DNA of 64,000 bases from Hydractinia symbiolongicarpus (Eukaryota > Cnidaria > Hydrozoa > Anthoathecata > Hydractiniidae): assembly GCF_029227915.1 (NCBI RefSeq), contig NC_079877.1, positions 1,240,001 to 1,304,000 on the forward strand, read 5' to 3'. The notes under the pieces were generated by a model that had not been told where the DNA came from, did no database searches, and saw only the letters and a program-made list of their open reading frames with translations. Position numbers and translations under genes: made by a program. Below, piece by piece: positions 38,453 through 51,195 of the stretch. Each line of letters starts with the position of its first letter. Within the stretch, counting starts at the first letter, position 1.

Positions 38453-39670
38453 ACCACTAAAACGCATGAGACTTGTAGTTTCCAAAAATGTTTTCATTTT
38501 TGATGAGACGCTGAATAAAAGAAGTTTAATCGCCGGCAAACGAAAACCTGCGATTTCCCGTAAATCCCGGACTCGGCCCATATAGTCAAAAGTATACAAA
38601 GAAAGTACCCAGGAAGTGAACTCATTTCCCGAACGATTTTTTAAATTATTTTTTCACCACTAAAACGCATGAGATTTGTAGTTTTCAAAAATATTTTCAT
38701 TTTTGATGAGAGGCTGAATAAAAGAAGTTTAATCGCCGTCAAACGAAAACCCGCGATCTCCCGTAAATCCTGGACTCGGCCCGTATAGTCAAAAGTATAC
38801 AAAGAAAGTACCAAGGAAGTAAACTCATTTCCCGAACGATTTTTTAAATTATTTTTTCACCACTAAAACGCATGAGACTTGTAGTTTTCAAAAATGTTCT
38901 CATTTTTGATGAGACGCTGAATAAAAGAAGTTTAATCGCCGGCAAACGAAAACCCGCGATCTCCCGTAAATCCCGGACTCGGCCCGTATAGTCAAAAGTA
39001 TACAAAGAAAGTACCAAAGAAGTAAACTCATTTCCCGAACGATTTTTTAAATTATTTTTCTACCACTAAAACGCATGAGACTTGTAGTTTTCAAAAATGT
39101 TTTCATTTTTGATGAGACGCTGAATAAAAGAAGTTTTATCGCCGGCAAACGAAAACGCGCGATTTCCCGTAAATCCCGGACTCGGCCCATATAGTCAAAA
39201 GTATACAAAGAAAGTACCCAGAAAGTAAACTCATTTCCCGAACAATTTTTTAAATTATTTTTTCGCCACTAAAACGCATGAGACTTGTGGTTTCCAAAAA
39301 TGTTTTCATTTTTGATGAGACGCTGAATAAAAGAAGTTTAATCGGCGGCAAACGAAAACGCGCGATTTCCCGTAAATCTCGGACTCGGCCCATATAGTCA
39401 AAAGTATACAAAGAAAGTACCCAGGAAGTGAACTCATTTCCCGAACGATTTTTTAAATTATTTTTTCACCACTAAAACGCATGAGACTTGTAGTTTTCAA
39501 AAATGTTTTCATTTTTGATGAGACGCTGAATAAAAGAAGTTTAATCGCCGGCAAACGAAAACCCGCGATCTCCCGTAAATCCCGGACTCGCCCCGTATAG
39601 TCAAAAGTATACAAAGAAAGTACCAAGGAAGTAAACTCATTTCCCGAACGATTTTTTAAATTATTTTTTC

Positions 39671-40276
39671 ACCACTAAAACGCATGACACATGTAGTTTT
39701 CAAAAATGTTTTCAGTTTTGATGAGACGCTGAATAAAAGAAGTTTAATCGGCAGCAAACGAAAACCCGCGATTTCCCGTAAATCCCGGACTCGGAGTTTT
39801 CAAAAATGTTTTCAGTTTTGATGAGACGCTGAATAAAAGAAGTTTAATCGGCGGCAAACGAAAACGCGCGATTTCCCGTAAATCCCGGACTCGGCCCATA
39901 TAGTCAAAAGTATACAAAGAAAGTACCCAGGAAGTAAACTCATTTCCCGAACAATTTTTTAAATTATTTTTTCACCACTAAAACGCATGACACAAGTAGT
40001 TTTCAAAAATGTTTTCAGTTTTGATGAGACGCTGAATAAAAGAAGTTTAATCGGCAGCAAACGAAAACCCGCGATTTCCCGTAAATCCCGGACTCGGAGT
40101 TTTCAAAAATGTTTTCAGTTTTGATGAGACGCTGAATAAAAGAAGTTTAATCGGCGGCAAACGAAAACGCGCGATTTCCCGTAAATCCCGGACTCGGCCC
40201 ATATAGTCAAAAGTATACAAAGAAAGTACCCAGGAAGTAAACTCATTTCCCGAACAATTTTTTAAATTATTTTTTC
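39671..40276. repeat. Two consecutive 303-bp composite units, third pair
   Basis: Units 39671-39973 and 39974-40276 lie exactly 1,824 bp after the second pair, with the same junctions and order. Confidence 0.9.
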
Positions 40277-41088
40277 ACCACTAAAACGCATGAGACTTGT
40301 AGTTTCCAAAAATGTTTTCATTTTTGATGAGACGCTGAATAAAAGAAGTTTAATCGCCGGCAAACGAAAACCTGCGATTTCCCGTAAATCCCGGACTCGG
40401 CCCATATAGTCAAAAGTATACAAAGAAAGTACCCAGGAAGTGAACTCATTTCCCGAACGATTTTTTAAATTATTTTTTCACCACTAAAACGCATGAGATT
40501 TGTAGTTTTCAAAAATATTTTCATTTTTGATGAGAGGCTGAATAAAAGAAGTTTAATCGCCGTCAAACGAAAACCCGCGATCTCCCGTAAATCCTGGACT
40601 CGGCCCGTATAGTCAAAAGTATACAAAGAAAGTACCAAGGAAGTAAACTCATTTCCCGAACGATTTTTTAAATTATTTTTTCACCACTAAAACGCATGAG
40701 ACTTGTAGTTTTCAAAAATGTTCTCATTTTTGATGAGACGCTGAATAAAAGAAGTTTAATCGCCGGCAAACGAAAACCCGCGATCTCCCGTAAATCCCGG
40801 ACTCGGCCCGTATATTAAAAAGTATACAAAGAAAGTACCAAAGAAGTAAACTCATTTCCCGAACGATTTTTTAAATTATTTTTCTACCACTAAAACGCAT
40901 GAGACTTGTAGTTTTCAAAAATGTTTTCATTTTTGATGAGACGCTGAATAAAAGAAGTTTTATCGCCGGCAAACGAAAACGCGCGATTTCCCGTAAATCC
41001 CGGACTCGGCCCATATAGTCAAAAGTATACAAAGAAAGTACCCAGAAAGTAAACTCATTTCCCGAACAATTTTTTAAATTATTTTTTC

Positions 41089-43928
41089 GCCACTAAAACG
41101 CATGAGACTTGTGGTTTCCAAAAATGTTTTCATTTTTGATGAGACGCTGAATAAAAGAAGTTTAATCGGCGGCAAACGAAAACGCGCGATTTCCCGTAAA
41201 TCCCGGACTCGGCCCATATAGTCAAAAGTATACAAAGAAAGTACCCAGGAAGTAAACTCATTTCCCGAACAATTTTTTAAATTATTTTTTCACCACTAAA
41301 ACGCATGAGACTTGTAGTTTCCAAAAATGTTTTCATTTTTGATGAGACGCTGAATAAAAGAAGTTTAATCGCCGGCAAACGAAAACCTGCGATTTCCCGT
41401 AAATCCCGGACTCGGCCCATATAGTCAAAAGTATACAAAGAAAGTACCCAGGAAGTGAACTCATTTCCCGAACGATTTTTTAAATTATTTTTTCACCACT
41501 AAAACGCATGAGATTTGTAGTTTTCAAAAATATTTTCATTTTTGATGAGAGGCTGAATAAAAGAAGTTTAATCGCCGTCAAACGAAAAACCGCGATCTCC
41601 CGTAAATCCTGGACTCGGCCCGTATAGTCAAAAGTATACAAAGAAAGTACCAAGGAAGTAAACTCATTTCCCGAACGATTTTTTAAATTATTTTTTCACC
41701 ACTAAAACGCATGAGACTTGTAGTTTTCAAAAATGTTCTCATTTTTGATGAGACGCTGAATAAAAGAAGTTTAATCGCCGGCAAACGAAAACCCGCGATC
41801 TCCCGTAAATCCCGGACTCGGCCCGTATAGTCAAAAGTATACAAAGAAAGTACCAAAGAAGTAAACTCATTTCCCGAACGATTTTTTAAATTATTTTTTC
41901 ACCACTAAAACGCATGAGACTTGTAGTTTTCAAAAATGTTCTCATTTTTGATGAGACGCTGAATAAAAGAAGTTTAATCGCCGGCAAACGAAAACCCGCG
42001 ATCTCCCGTAAATCCCGGACTCGGCCCGTATAGTCAAAAGTATACAAAGAAAGTACCAAAGAAGTAAACTCATTTCCCGAACGATTTTTTAAATTATTTT
42101 TCTACCACTAAAACGCATGAGACTTGTAGTTTTCAAAAATGTTTTCATTTTTGATGAGACGCTGAATAAAAGAAGTTTTATCGCCGGCAAACGAAAACGC
42201 GCGATTTCCCGTAAATCCCGGACTCGGCCCATATAGTCAAAAGTATACAAAGAAAGTACCCAGAAAGTAAACTCATTTCCCGAACAATTTTTTAAATTAT
42301 TTTTTCGCCACTAAAACGCATGAGACTTGTGGTTTCCAAAAATGTTTTCATTTTTGATGAGACGCTGAATAAAAGAAGTATAATCGCCGGCAAACGAAAA
42401 CCCGCGATTTCCGTAAATCCCGGACTCGGCCCATATAGTCAAAAGTATACAAAGAAAGTACCCAGGAAGTAAACTCATTTCCCGAACGATTTTTTAAATT
42501 ATTTTTTCGCCACTAAAACGCATGAGACTTGTGGTTTCCAAAAATGTTTTCATTTTTGATGAGACGCTGAATAAAAGAAGTTTAATCGGCGGCAAACGAA
42601 AACGCGCGATTTCCCGTAAATCCCGGACTCGGCCCATATAGTCAAAAGTATACAAAGAAAGTACCCAGGAAGTAAACTCATTTCCCGAACAATTTTTTAA
42701 ATTATTTTTTCACCACTAAAACGCATGAGACTTGTAGTTTCCAAAAATGTTTTCATTTTTGATGAGACGCTGAATAAAAGAAGTTTAATCGCCGGCAAAC
42801 GAAAACCTGCGATTTCCCGTAAATCCCGGACTCGGCCCATATAGTCAAAAGTATACAAAGAAAGTACCCAGGAAGTGAACTCATTTCCCGAACGATTTTT
42901 TAAATTATTTTTTCACCACTAAAACGCATGAGATTTGTAGTTTTCAAAAATATTTTCATTTTTGATGAGAGGCTGAATAAAAGAAGTTTAATCGCCGTCA
43001 AACGAAAAACCGCGATCTCCCGTAAATCCTGGACTCGGCCCGTATAGTCAAAAGTATACAAAGAAAGTACCAAGGAAGTAAACTCATTTCCCGAACGATT
43101 TTTTAAATTATTTTTTCACCACTAAAACGCATGAGACTTGTAGTTTTCAAAAATGTTCTCATTTTTGATGAGACGCTGAATAAAAGAAGTTTAATCGCCG
43201 GCAAACGAAAACCCGCGATCTCCCGTAAATCCCGGACTCGGCCCGTATAGTCAAAAGTATACAAAGAAAGTACCAAAGAAGTAAACTCATTTCCCGAACG
43301 ATTTTTTAAATTATTTTTTCACCACTAAAACGCATGAGACTTGTAGTTTTCAAAAATGTTCTCATTTTTGATGAGACGCTGAATAAAAGAAGTTTAATCG
43401 CCGGCAAACGAAAACCCGCGATCTCCCGTAAATCCCGGACTCGGCCCGTATAGTCAAAAGTATACAAAGAAAGTACCAAAGAAGTAAACTCATTTCCCGA
43501 ACGATTTTTTAAATTATTTTTCTACCACTAAAACGCATGAGACTTGTAGTTTTCAAAAATGTTTTCATTTTTGATGAGACGCTGAATAAAAGAAGTTTTA
43601 TCGCCGGCAAACGAAAACGCGCGATTTCCCGTAAATCCCGGACTCGGCCCATATAGTCAAAAGTATACAAAGAAAGTACCCAGAAAGTAAACTCATTTCC
43701 CGAACAATTTTTTAAATTATTTTTTCGCCACTAAAACGCATGAGACTTGGGGTTTCCAAAAATGTTTTCATTTTTGATGAGACGCTGAATAAAAGAAGTA
43801 TAATCGCCGGCAAACGAAAACCCGCGATTTCCGTAAATCCCGGACTCGGCCCATATAGTCAAAAGTATACAAAGAAAGTACCCAGGAAGTAAACTCATTT
43901 CCCGAACGATTTTTTAAATTATTTTTTC
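41089..43928. repeat. 7-monomer HOR, 1,420-bp period, two copies
   Basis: Copies 41089-42508 and 42509-43928. Order: CGCCACT with GTGGTTTCC; TTTCCAAAAATG; GAGATTTG with GAGGCTG and CGAAAAACCGCG; GTTCTC; GTTCTC; TCTACCACT; CGCCACT with AGTATAATCG and GATTTCCGTAAA (202 bp). The two adjacent GTTCTC monomers are a local duplication not present in the 1,824-bp HOR upstream. The start overlaps the end of that HOR by one monomer. Confidence 0.9.
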
Positions 43929-45143
43929 ACCACTAAAACGCATGACACATGTAGTTTTCAAAAATGTTTTCAGTTTTGATGAGACGCTGAATAAAAGAAG
44001 TTTAATCGGCGGCAAACGAAAACCCGCGATTTCCGTAAATCCCGGACTCGGCCCATATAGTCAAAAGTATACAAAGAAAGTACCCAGGAAGTAAACTCAT
44101 TTCCCGAACGATTTTTTAAATTATTTTTTCACCACTAAAACGCATGAGACATGTAGTTTTCAAAAATGTTTTCATTTTTGATGAGACGCTGAATAAAAGA
44201 AGTTTAATCGCCGGCAAACAAAAACCCGCGATTTCCCGTAAATCCCGGACTCGGCCCGTATAGTCAAAAGTATGCAAAGAAAGTACCCAGGAAGTAAACT
44301 CATTTCTTGAACGATTTTTTAAATTATTTTTTCACCACTAAAACCCATGAGACATGTAGTTTTCAAAAATGTTTTTAGTTTTGATGAGACGCTGAATAAA
44401 AGAAGTTTAATCGCCGGCAAACGAAAACCCGCGATCTCCCGTAAATCCCGGACTCGGCCCGTATAGTCAAAAGTATACAAAGAAAGTACCAAAGAAGTAA
44501 ACTCATTTCCCGAACGATTTTTTAAATTATTTTTCTACCACTAAAACGCATGAGACTTGTAGTTTTCAAAAATGTTTTCATTTTTGATGAGACGCTGAAT
44601 AAAAGAAGTTTTATCGCCGGCAAACGAAAACGCGCGATTTCCCGTAAATCCCGGACTCGGCCCATATAGTCAAAAGTATACAAAGAAAGTACCCAGAAAG
44701 TAAACTCATTTCCCGAACAATTTTTTAAATTATTTTTTCGCCACTAAAACGCATGAGACTTGTGGTTTCCAAAAATGTTTTCATTTTTGATGAGACGCTG
44801 AATAAAAGAAGTTTAATCGCCGGCAAACGAAAACCCGCGATTTCCGTAAATCCCGGACTCGGCCCATATAGTCAAAAGTATACAAAGAAAGTACCCAGGA
44901 AGTAAACTCATTTCCCGAACGATTTTTTAAATTATTTTTTCACCACTAAAACGCATGACACATGTAGTTTTCAAAAATGTTTTCAGTTTTGATGAGACGC
45001 TGAATAAAAGAAGTTTAATCGGCGGCAAACGAAAACCCGCGATTTCCGTAAATCCCGGACTCGGCCCATATAGTCAAAAGTATACAAAGAAAGTACCCAG
45101 GAAGTAAACTCATTTCCCGAACGATTTTTTAAATTATTTTTTC
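43929..45143. repeat. Hybrid patch between HOR blocks
   Basis: 43929 (GACACATG, GATTTCCGTAAA) is followed by 44131 (GTATGCAAAG, TTTCTTGAACG) and 44334 (AAAACCCATGAG), a pair typical of 32.8 and 36.8 kb. The 44334 monomer then changes to GATCTCCCG, ACCAAAG and TCTACCACT, like the 43321 monomer. After it, 44537-45143 repeats 43524-44130: TCTACCACT, CGCCACT, GACACATG. Confidence 0.8.
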
Positions 45144-47984
45144 ACCACTAAAACGCATGAGACTTGTAGTTTTCAAAAATGTTTTCATTTTTGATGAGAC
45201 GCTGAATAAAAGAAGTTTAATCGCCGGCAAACGAAAACCCGCGATCTCCCGTAAATCCCGGACGCGGCACGTATAGTCAAAAGCATACAAAGAAAGTACC
45301 AAAGAAGTAAACTCATTTCCCGTACGATTTTTTAAATTATTTTTTCACCACTAAAACGCATGACACATGTAGTTTTCAAAAATGTTTTCAGTTTTGATGA
45401 GACGCTGAATAAAAGAAGTTTAATCGGCGGCAAACGAAAACCCGCGATTTCCCGTAAATCGCGGACTCGGCCCATATAGTCAAAAGTATACAAAGAAAGT
45501 ACCCAGGAAGTAAACTCATTTCCCGAACGATTTTTTAAATTATTTTTTCACCACTAAAACGCATGAGACTTGTAGTTTTCAAAAATGTTTTCATTTTTGA
45601 TGAGACGCTGAATAAAAGAAGTTTAATCGCCGGGAAACGAAAACCCGCGATCTCCTGTAAATCCCGTACTCGGCCCGTATAATCAAAAGTATACAAAGAA
45701 AGTACCAAGGAAGTAAACTCATTTCCCGAACGATTTTTTAAATTATTTTTTTACCACTCAAACACATGAGACATGTAGTTTTCAATAATGTTTTCAGTTT
45801 TGATGAGGCGCTGAATAAAAGAAGTTTAATCGCCGGCAAACGAAAACCCGCGATCTCCCGTAAATCCCGGACGCGGCACGTATAGTCAAAAGCATACAAA
45901 GAAAGTACCAAAGAAGTAAACTCATTTCCCGTACGATTTTTTAAATTATTTTTTCACCACTAAAACGCATGACACATGTAGTTTTCAAAAATGTTTTCAG
46001 TTTTGATGAGACGCTGAATAAAAGAAGTTTAATCGGCGGCAAACGAAAACCCGCGATTTCCCGTAAATCGCGGACACGGCCCATATAGTCAAAAGTATAC
46101 AAAGAAAGTACCCAGGAAGTAAACTCATTTCCCGAACGATTTTTTAAATTATTTTTTCACCACTAAAACGCATGAGACTTGTAGTTTTCAAAAATGTTTT
46201 CATTTTTGATGAGACGCTGAATAAAAGAAGTTTAATCGCCGGGAAACGAAAACCCGCGATCTCCTGTAAATCCCGTACTCGGCCCGTATAATCAAAAGTA
46301 TACAAAGAAAGTACCAAGGAAGTAAACTCATTTCCCGAACGATTTTTTAAATTATTTTTTTACCACTCAAACACATGAGACATGTAGTTTTCAATAATGT
46401 TTTCAGTTTTGATGAGGCGCTGAATAAAAGAATTTTAATCGCCGCCAAACGAAAACCCGCGATCTCCCGTAAATCCCGTACTCGGCCCGTATAGTCAAAA
46501 GTATACAAAGAAAGTACCCAGGAAGTAAACTCATTTCCCGAACGATTTTTTAAATTATTTTTTTACCACTAAAACGCATGAGACATGTAGTTTTCAAAAA
46601 TGTTTTCATTTTTGATGAGACGCTGAATAAAAGAAGTTTTATCGCCGGCAAACGAAAACCTGCGATTTACGGTAAATCCCGGACTCGGCCCATATAGTCA
46701 AAAGTATACAAAGAAAGTACCCAGGAAGTGAACTCATTTCCCGAACGATTTTTTAAATTATTTTTTCACCACTAAAACGCATGAGACTTGTAGTTTTCAA
46801 AAATGTTTTCATTTTTGATGAGACGCTGAATAAAAGAAGTTTAATCGCAGGCAAACGAAAACACGCGATCTCCCGTAAATCCCGGACTCGGCTCGTATAG
46901 TTAAAAGTATACAAAGAAAGTACCAAGGAAGTAAACTCATTTCCCGAACGATTTTTTAAATTATTTTTTCACCACTAAAACGCGTGACACATGTAGTTTT
47001 CAAAAATGTTTTCAGTTTTGATGAGACGCGGAATAAAAGAAGTTTAATCGGCGGCAAACGAAAACCCGCGATCTCCCGTAAATCCCGGACGCGGCACGTA
47101 TAGTCAAAAGCATACAAAGAAAGTACCAAAGAAGTAAACTCATTTCCCGTACGATTTTTTAAATTATTTTTTCACCACTAAAACGCATGACACATGTAGT
47201 TTTCAAAAATGTTTTCAGTTTTGATGAGACGCTGAATAAAAGAAGTTTAATCGGCGGCAAACGAAAACCCGCGATTTCCCGTAAATCGCGGACTCGGCCC
47301 ATATAGTCAAAAGTATACAAAGAAAGTGCCCAGGAAGTAAACTCATTTCCCGAACGATTTTTTAAATTATTTTTTCACCACTAAAACGCATGAGACTTGT
47401 AGTTTTCAAAAATGTTTTCATTTTTGATGAGACGCTGAATAAAAGAAGTTTAATCGCCGGCAAACGAAAACCCGCGATCTCCTGTAAATCCCGTACTCGG
47501 CCCGTATAATCAAAAGTATACAAAGAAAGTACCCAGGAAGTAAACTCATTTCCCGAACGATTTTTTAAATTATTTTTTCACCACTAAAACGCATGAGACT
47601 TGTAGTTTTTAAAAATGTTTTCATTTTTGATGAGACGCTGAATAAAAGAAGTTTAATCGCAGGCAAACGAAAACACGCGATCTCCCGTAAATCCCGGACT
47701 CGGCTCGTATAGTTAAAAGTATACAAAGAAAGTACCAAGGAAGTAAACTCATTTCCCGAACGATTTTTTAAATTATTTTTTCACCACTAAAACGCGTGAC
47801 ACATGTAGTTTTCAAAAATGTTTTCAGTTTTGATGAGACGCTGAATAAAAGAAGTTTAATCGGCGGCAAACGAAAACCCGCGATTTCCGTAAATCCCGGA
47901 CTCGCCCCATATAGTCAAAAGTATACAAAGAAAGTACCCAGGAAGTAAACTCATTTCCCGAACGATTTTTTAAATTATTTTTTC
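45144..47984. repeat. Satellite monomers with a 3-monomer repeat
   Basis: Monomers at 45347 (GACACATG, ATCGCGGAC), 45550 (CGGGAAACG, CCCGTACTC) and 45753 (AACACATGAG, CAATAATG, GAGGCGC) recur at 45956, 46159 and 46362 (609 bp). From 46565 a new set appears: TTTACGG; CGCAGGCAAACG with GGCTCG and TAGTTAAAAG; CGCGTGACACATG with GACGCGGAAT; GTGCCCAGG. The GACGCGGCACG variant with CCCGTACG tails is specific to roughly 45-51 kb. Confidence 0.75.
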
Positions 47985-48169
47985 ACCACTAAAACGCATA
48001 AATGTTTTCATTTTTGATGAGACGCTGAATAAAAGAAGTTTAATCGCCGGCAAACGAAAACCCGCGATCTCCCGTAAATCCCGGACGCGGCACGTATAGT
48101 CAAAAGCATACAAAGAAAGTACCAAAGAAGTAAACTCATTTCCCGTACGATTTTTTAAATTATTTTTTC
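47985..48169. repeat. Shortened 185-bp monomer, copy 1 of 2
   Basis: CGCAT is joined to AAATGTTTTC. Phases 16-33 (18 bp) are missing, which removes the left end of the dyad. The body carries GACGCGGCACG and CCCGTACG. Confidence 0.88.
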
Positions 48170-50604
48170 ACCACTAAAACGCATGACACATGTAGTTTTC
48201 AAAAATGTTTTCAGTTTTGATGAGACGCTGAATAAAAGAAGTTTAATCGGCGGCAAACGAAAACCCGCGATTTCCCGTAAATCGCGGACTCGGCCCATAT
48301 AGTCAAAAGTATACAAAGAAAGTGCCCAGGAAGTAAACTCATTTCCCGAACGATTTTTTAAATTATTTTTTCACCACTAAAACGCATGAGACTTGTAGTT
48401 TTCAAAAATGTTTTCATTTTTGATGAGACGCTGAATAAAAGAAGTTTAATCGCCGGCAAACGAAAACCCGCGATCTCCTGTAAATCCCGTACTCGGCCCG
48501 TATAATCAAAAGTATACAAAGAAAGTACCCAGCAAGTAAACTCATTTCCCGAACGATTTTTTAAATTATTTTTTCACCACTCAAACACATGAGACATGTA
48601 GTTTTCAATAATGTTTTCATTTTTGATGAGACGCTGAATAAAAGAAGTTTAATCGCCGGCAAACGAAAACCCGCGATCTCCTGTAAATCCCGTACTCGGC
48701 CCGTATAATCAAAAGTATACAAAGAAAGTACCCAGGAAGTAAACTCATTTCCCGTACGATTTTTTAAATTATTTTTTCACCACTCAAACGCATGAGACTT
48801 GTAGTTTTCAAAAATGTTTTCATTTTTGATGAGACGCTGAATAAAAGAAGTTTAATCGCCGGGAAACGAAAACCCGCGATCTCCTGTAAATCCCGTACTC
48901 GGCCCGTATAATCAAAAGTATACAAAGAAAGTACCAAGGAAGTAAACTCATTTCCCGAACGATTTTTTAAATTATTTTTTTACCACTCAAACACATGAGA
49001 CATGTAGTTTTCAATAATGTTTTCAGTTTTGATGAGGCGCTGAATAAAAGAAGTTTAATCGCCGCCAAACGAAAACCCGCGATCTCCCGTAAATCCCGTA
49101 CTCGGCCCGTATAGTCAAAAGTATACAAAGAAAGTACCCAGGAAGTAAACTCATTTCCCGAACGATTTTTTAAATTATTTTTTTACCACTAAAACGCATG
49201 AGACATGTAGTTTTCAAAAATGTTTTCATTTTTGATGAGACGCTGAATAAAAGAAGTTTTATCGCCGGCAAACGAAAACCTGCGATTTACGGTAAATCCC
49301 GGACTCGGCCCATATAGTCAAAAGTATACAAAGAAAGTACCCAGGAAGTGAACTCATTTCCCGAACGATTTTTTAAATTATTTTTTCACCACTAAAACGC
49401 ATGAGACTTGTAGTTTTCAAAAATGTTTTCATTTTTGATGAGACGCTGAATAAAAGAAGTTTAATCGCAGGCAAACGAAAACACGCGATCTCCCGTAAAT
49501 CCCGGACTCGGCTCGTATAGTTAAAAGTATACAAAGAAAGTACCAAGGAAGTAAACTCATTTCCCGAACGATTTTTTAAATTATTTTTTCACCACTAAAA
49601 CGCGTGACACATGTAGTTTTCAAAAATGTTTTCAGTTTTGATGAGACGCGGAATAAAAGAAGTTTAATCGGCGGCAAACGAAAACCCGCGATTTCCGTAA
49701 ATCCCGGACTCGCCCCATATAGTCAAAAGTATACAAAGAAAGTACCCAGGAAGTAAACTCATTTCCCGAACGATTTTTTAAATTATTTTTTCACCACTAA
49801 AACGCATGAGACTTGTAGTTTTCAAAAATGTTTTCATTTTTGATGAGACGCTGAATAAAAGAAGTTTAATCGCCGGCAAACGAAAACCCGCGATCTCCCG
49901 TAAATCCCGGACGCGGCACGTATAGTCAAAAGCATACAAAGAAAGTACCAAAGAAGTAAACTCATTTCCCGTACGATTTTTTAAATTATTTTTTCACCAC
50001 TAAAACGCATGACACATGTAGTTTTCAAAAATGTTTTCAGTTTTGATGAGACGCTGAATAAAAGAAGTTTAATCGGCGGCAAACGAAAACCCGCGATTTC
50101 CCGTAAATCGCGGACTCGGCCCATATAGTCAAAAGTATACAAAGAAAGTGCCCAGGAAGTAAACTCATTTCCCGAACGATTTTTTAAATTATGTTTTCAC
50201 CACTAAAACGCATGAGACTTGTAGTTTTCAAAAATGTTTTCATTTTTGATGAGACGCTGAATAAAAGAAGTTTAATCGCCGGCAAACGAAAACCCGCGAT
50301 CTCCTGTAAATCCCGTACTCGGCCCGTATAATCAAAAGTATACAAAGAAAGTACCCAGGAAGTAAACTCATTTCCCGAACGATTTTTTAAATTATTTTTT
50401 CACCACTAAAACGCATGAGACTTGTAGTTTTCAAAAATGTTTTCATTTTTGATGAGACGCTGAATAAAAGAAGTTTAATCGCAGGCAAACGAAAACACGC
50501 GATCTCCCGTAAATCCCGGACTCGGCTCGTATAGTTAAAAGTATACAAAGAAAGTACCAAGGAAGTAAACTCATTTCCCGAACGATTTTTTAAATTATTT
50601 TTTC
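47985..50604. repeat. 13-unit block starting with a shortened monomer
   Basis: It starts at the 185-bp unit and contains twelve further monomers (period 2,620 bp to the next 185-bp unit at 50605). The first three units (47985, 48170, 48373) are repeated at 50605, 50790 and 50993. After that the two diverge in the CATTTTTG/CAGTTTTG variant of the following AACACATGAG monomer. Confidence 0.8.
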
Positions 50605-50789
50605 ACCACTAAAACGCATAAATGTTTTCATTTTTGATGAGACGCTGAATAAAAGAAGTTTAATCGCCGGCAAACGAAAACCCGCGATCTCCCGTAAATC
50701 CCGGACGCGGCACGTATAGTCAAAAGCATACAAAGAAAGTACCAAAGAAGTAAACTCATTTCCCGTACGATTTTTTAAATTATTTTTTC
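50605..50789. repeat. Shortened 185-bp monomer, copy 2 of 2
   Basis: Same CGCAT|AAATG junction and the same body variants as 47985, 2,620 bp downstream. The two following monomers also match, so it was copied as part of a block. Confidence 0.88.
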
Positions 50790-51195
50790 ACCACTAAAAC
50801 GCATGACACATGTAGTTTTCAAAAATGTTTTCAGTTTTGATGAGACGCTGAATAAAAGAAGTTTAATCGGCGGCAAACGAAAACCCGCGATTTCCCGTAA
50901 ATCGCGGACTCGGCCCATATAGTCAAAAGTATACAAAGAAAGTGCCCAGGAAGTAAACTCATTTCCCGAACGATTTTTTAAATTATTTTTTCACCACTAA
51001 AACGCATGAGACTTGTAGTTTTCAAAAATGTTTTCATTTTTGATGAGACGCTGAATAAAAGAAGTTTAATCGCCGGCAAACGAAAACCCGCGATCTCCTG
51101 TAAATCCCGTACTCGGCCCGTATAATCAAAAGTATACAAAGAAAGTACCCAGCAAGTAAACTCATTTCCCGAACGATTTTTTAAATTATTTTTTC

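Larger units (their letters stand above)
37644..41291. repeat. HOR of 1,824-bp period, two copies
   Basis: Copies 37644-39467 and 39468-41291. Each is one CTCGCCCCG monomer, two 303-bp composites and five more full monomers (2 x 303 + 6 x 203 = 1,824). Order after the composites: TTTCCAAAAATG; GAGATTTG with GAGGCTG and GCCGTCAAACG; GTTCTC with ACCAAAG; TCTACCACT with CGCGCG; CGCCACT with TTGTGGTTTCC. The start overlaps the second copy of the 3.65-kb segment. Confidence 0.9.
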
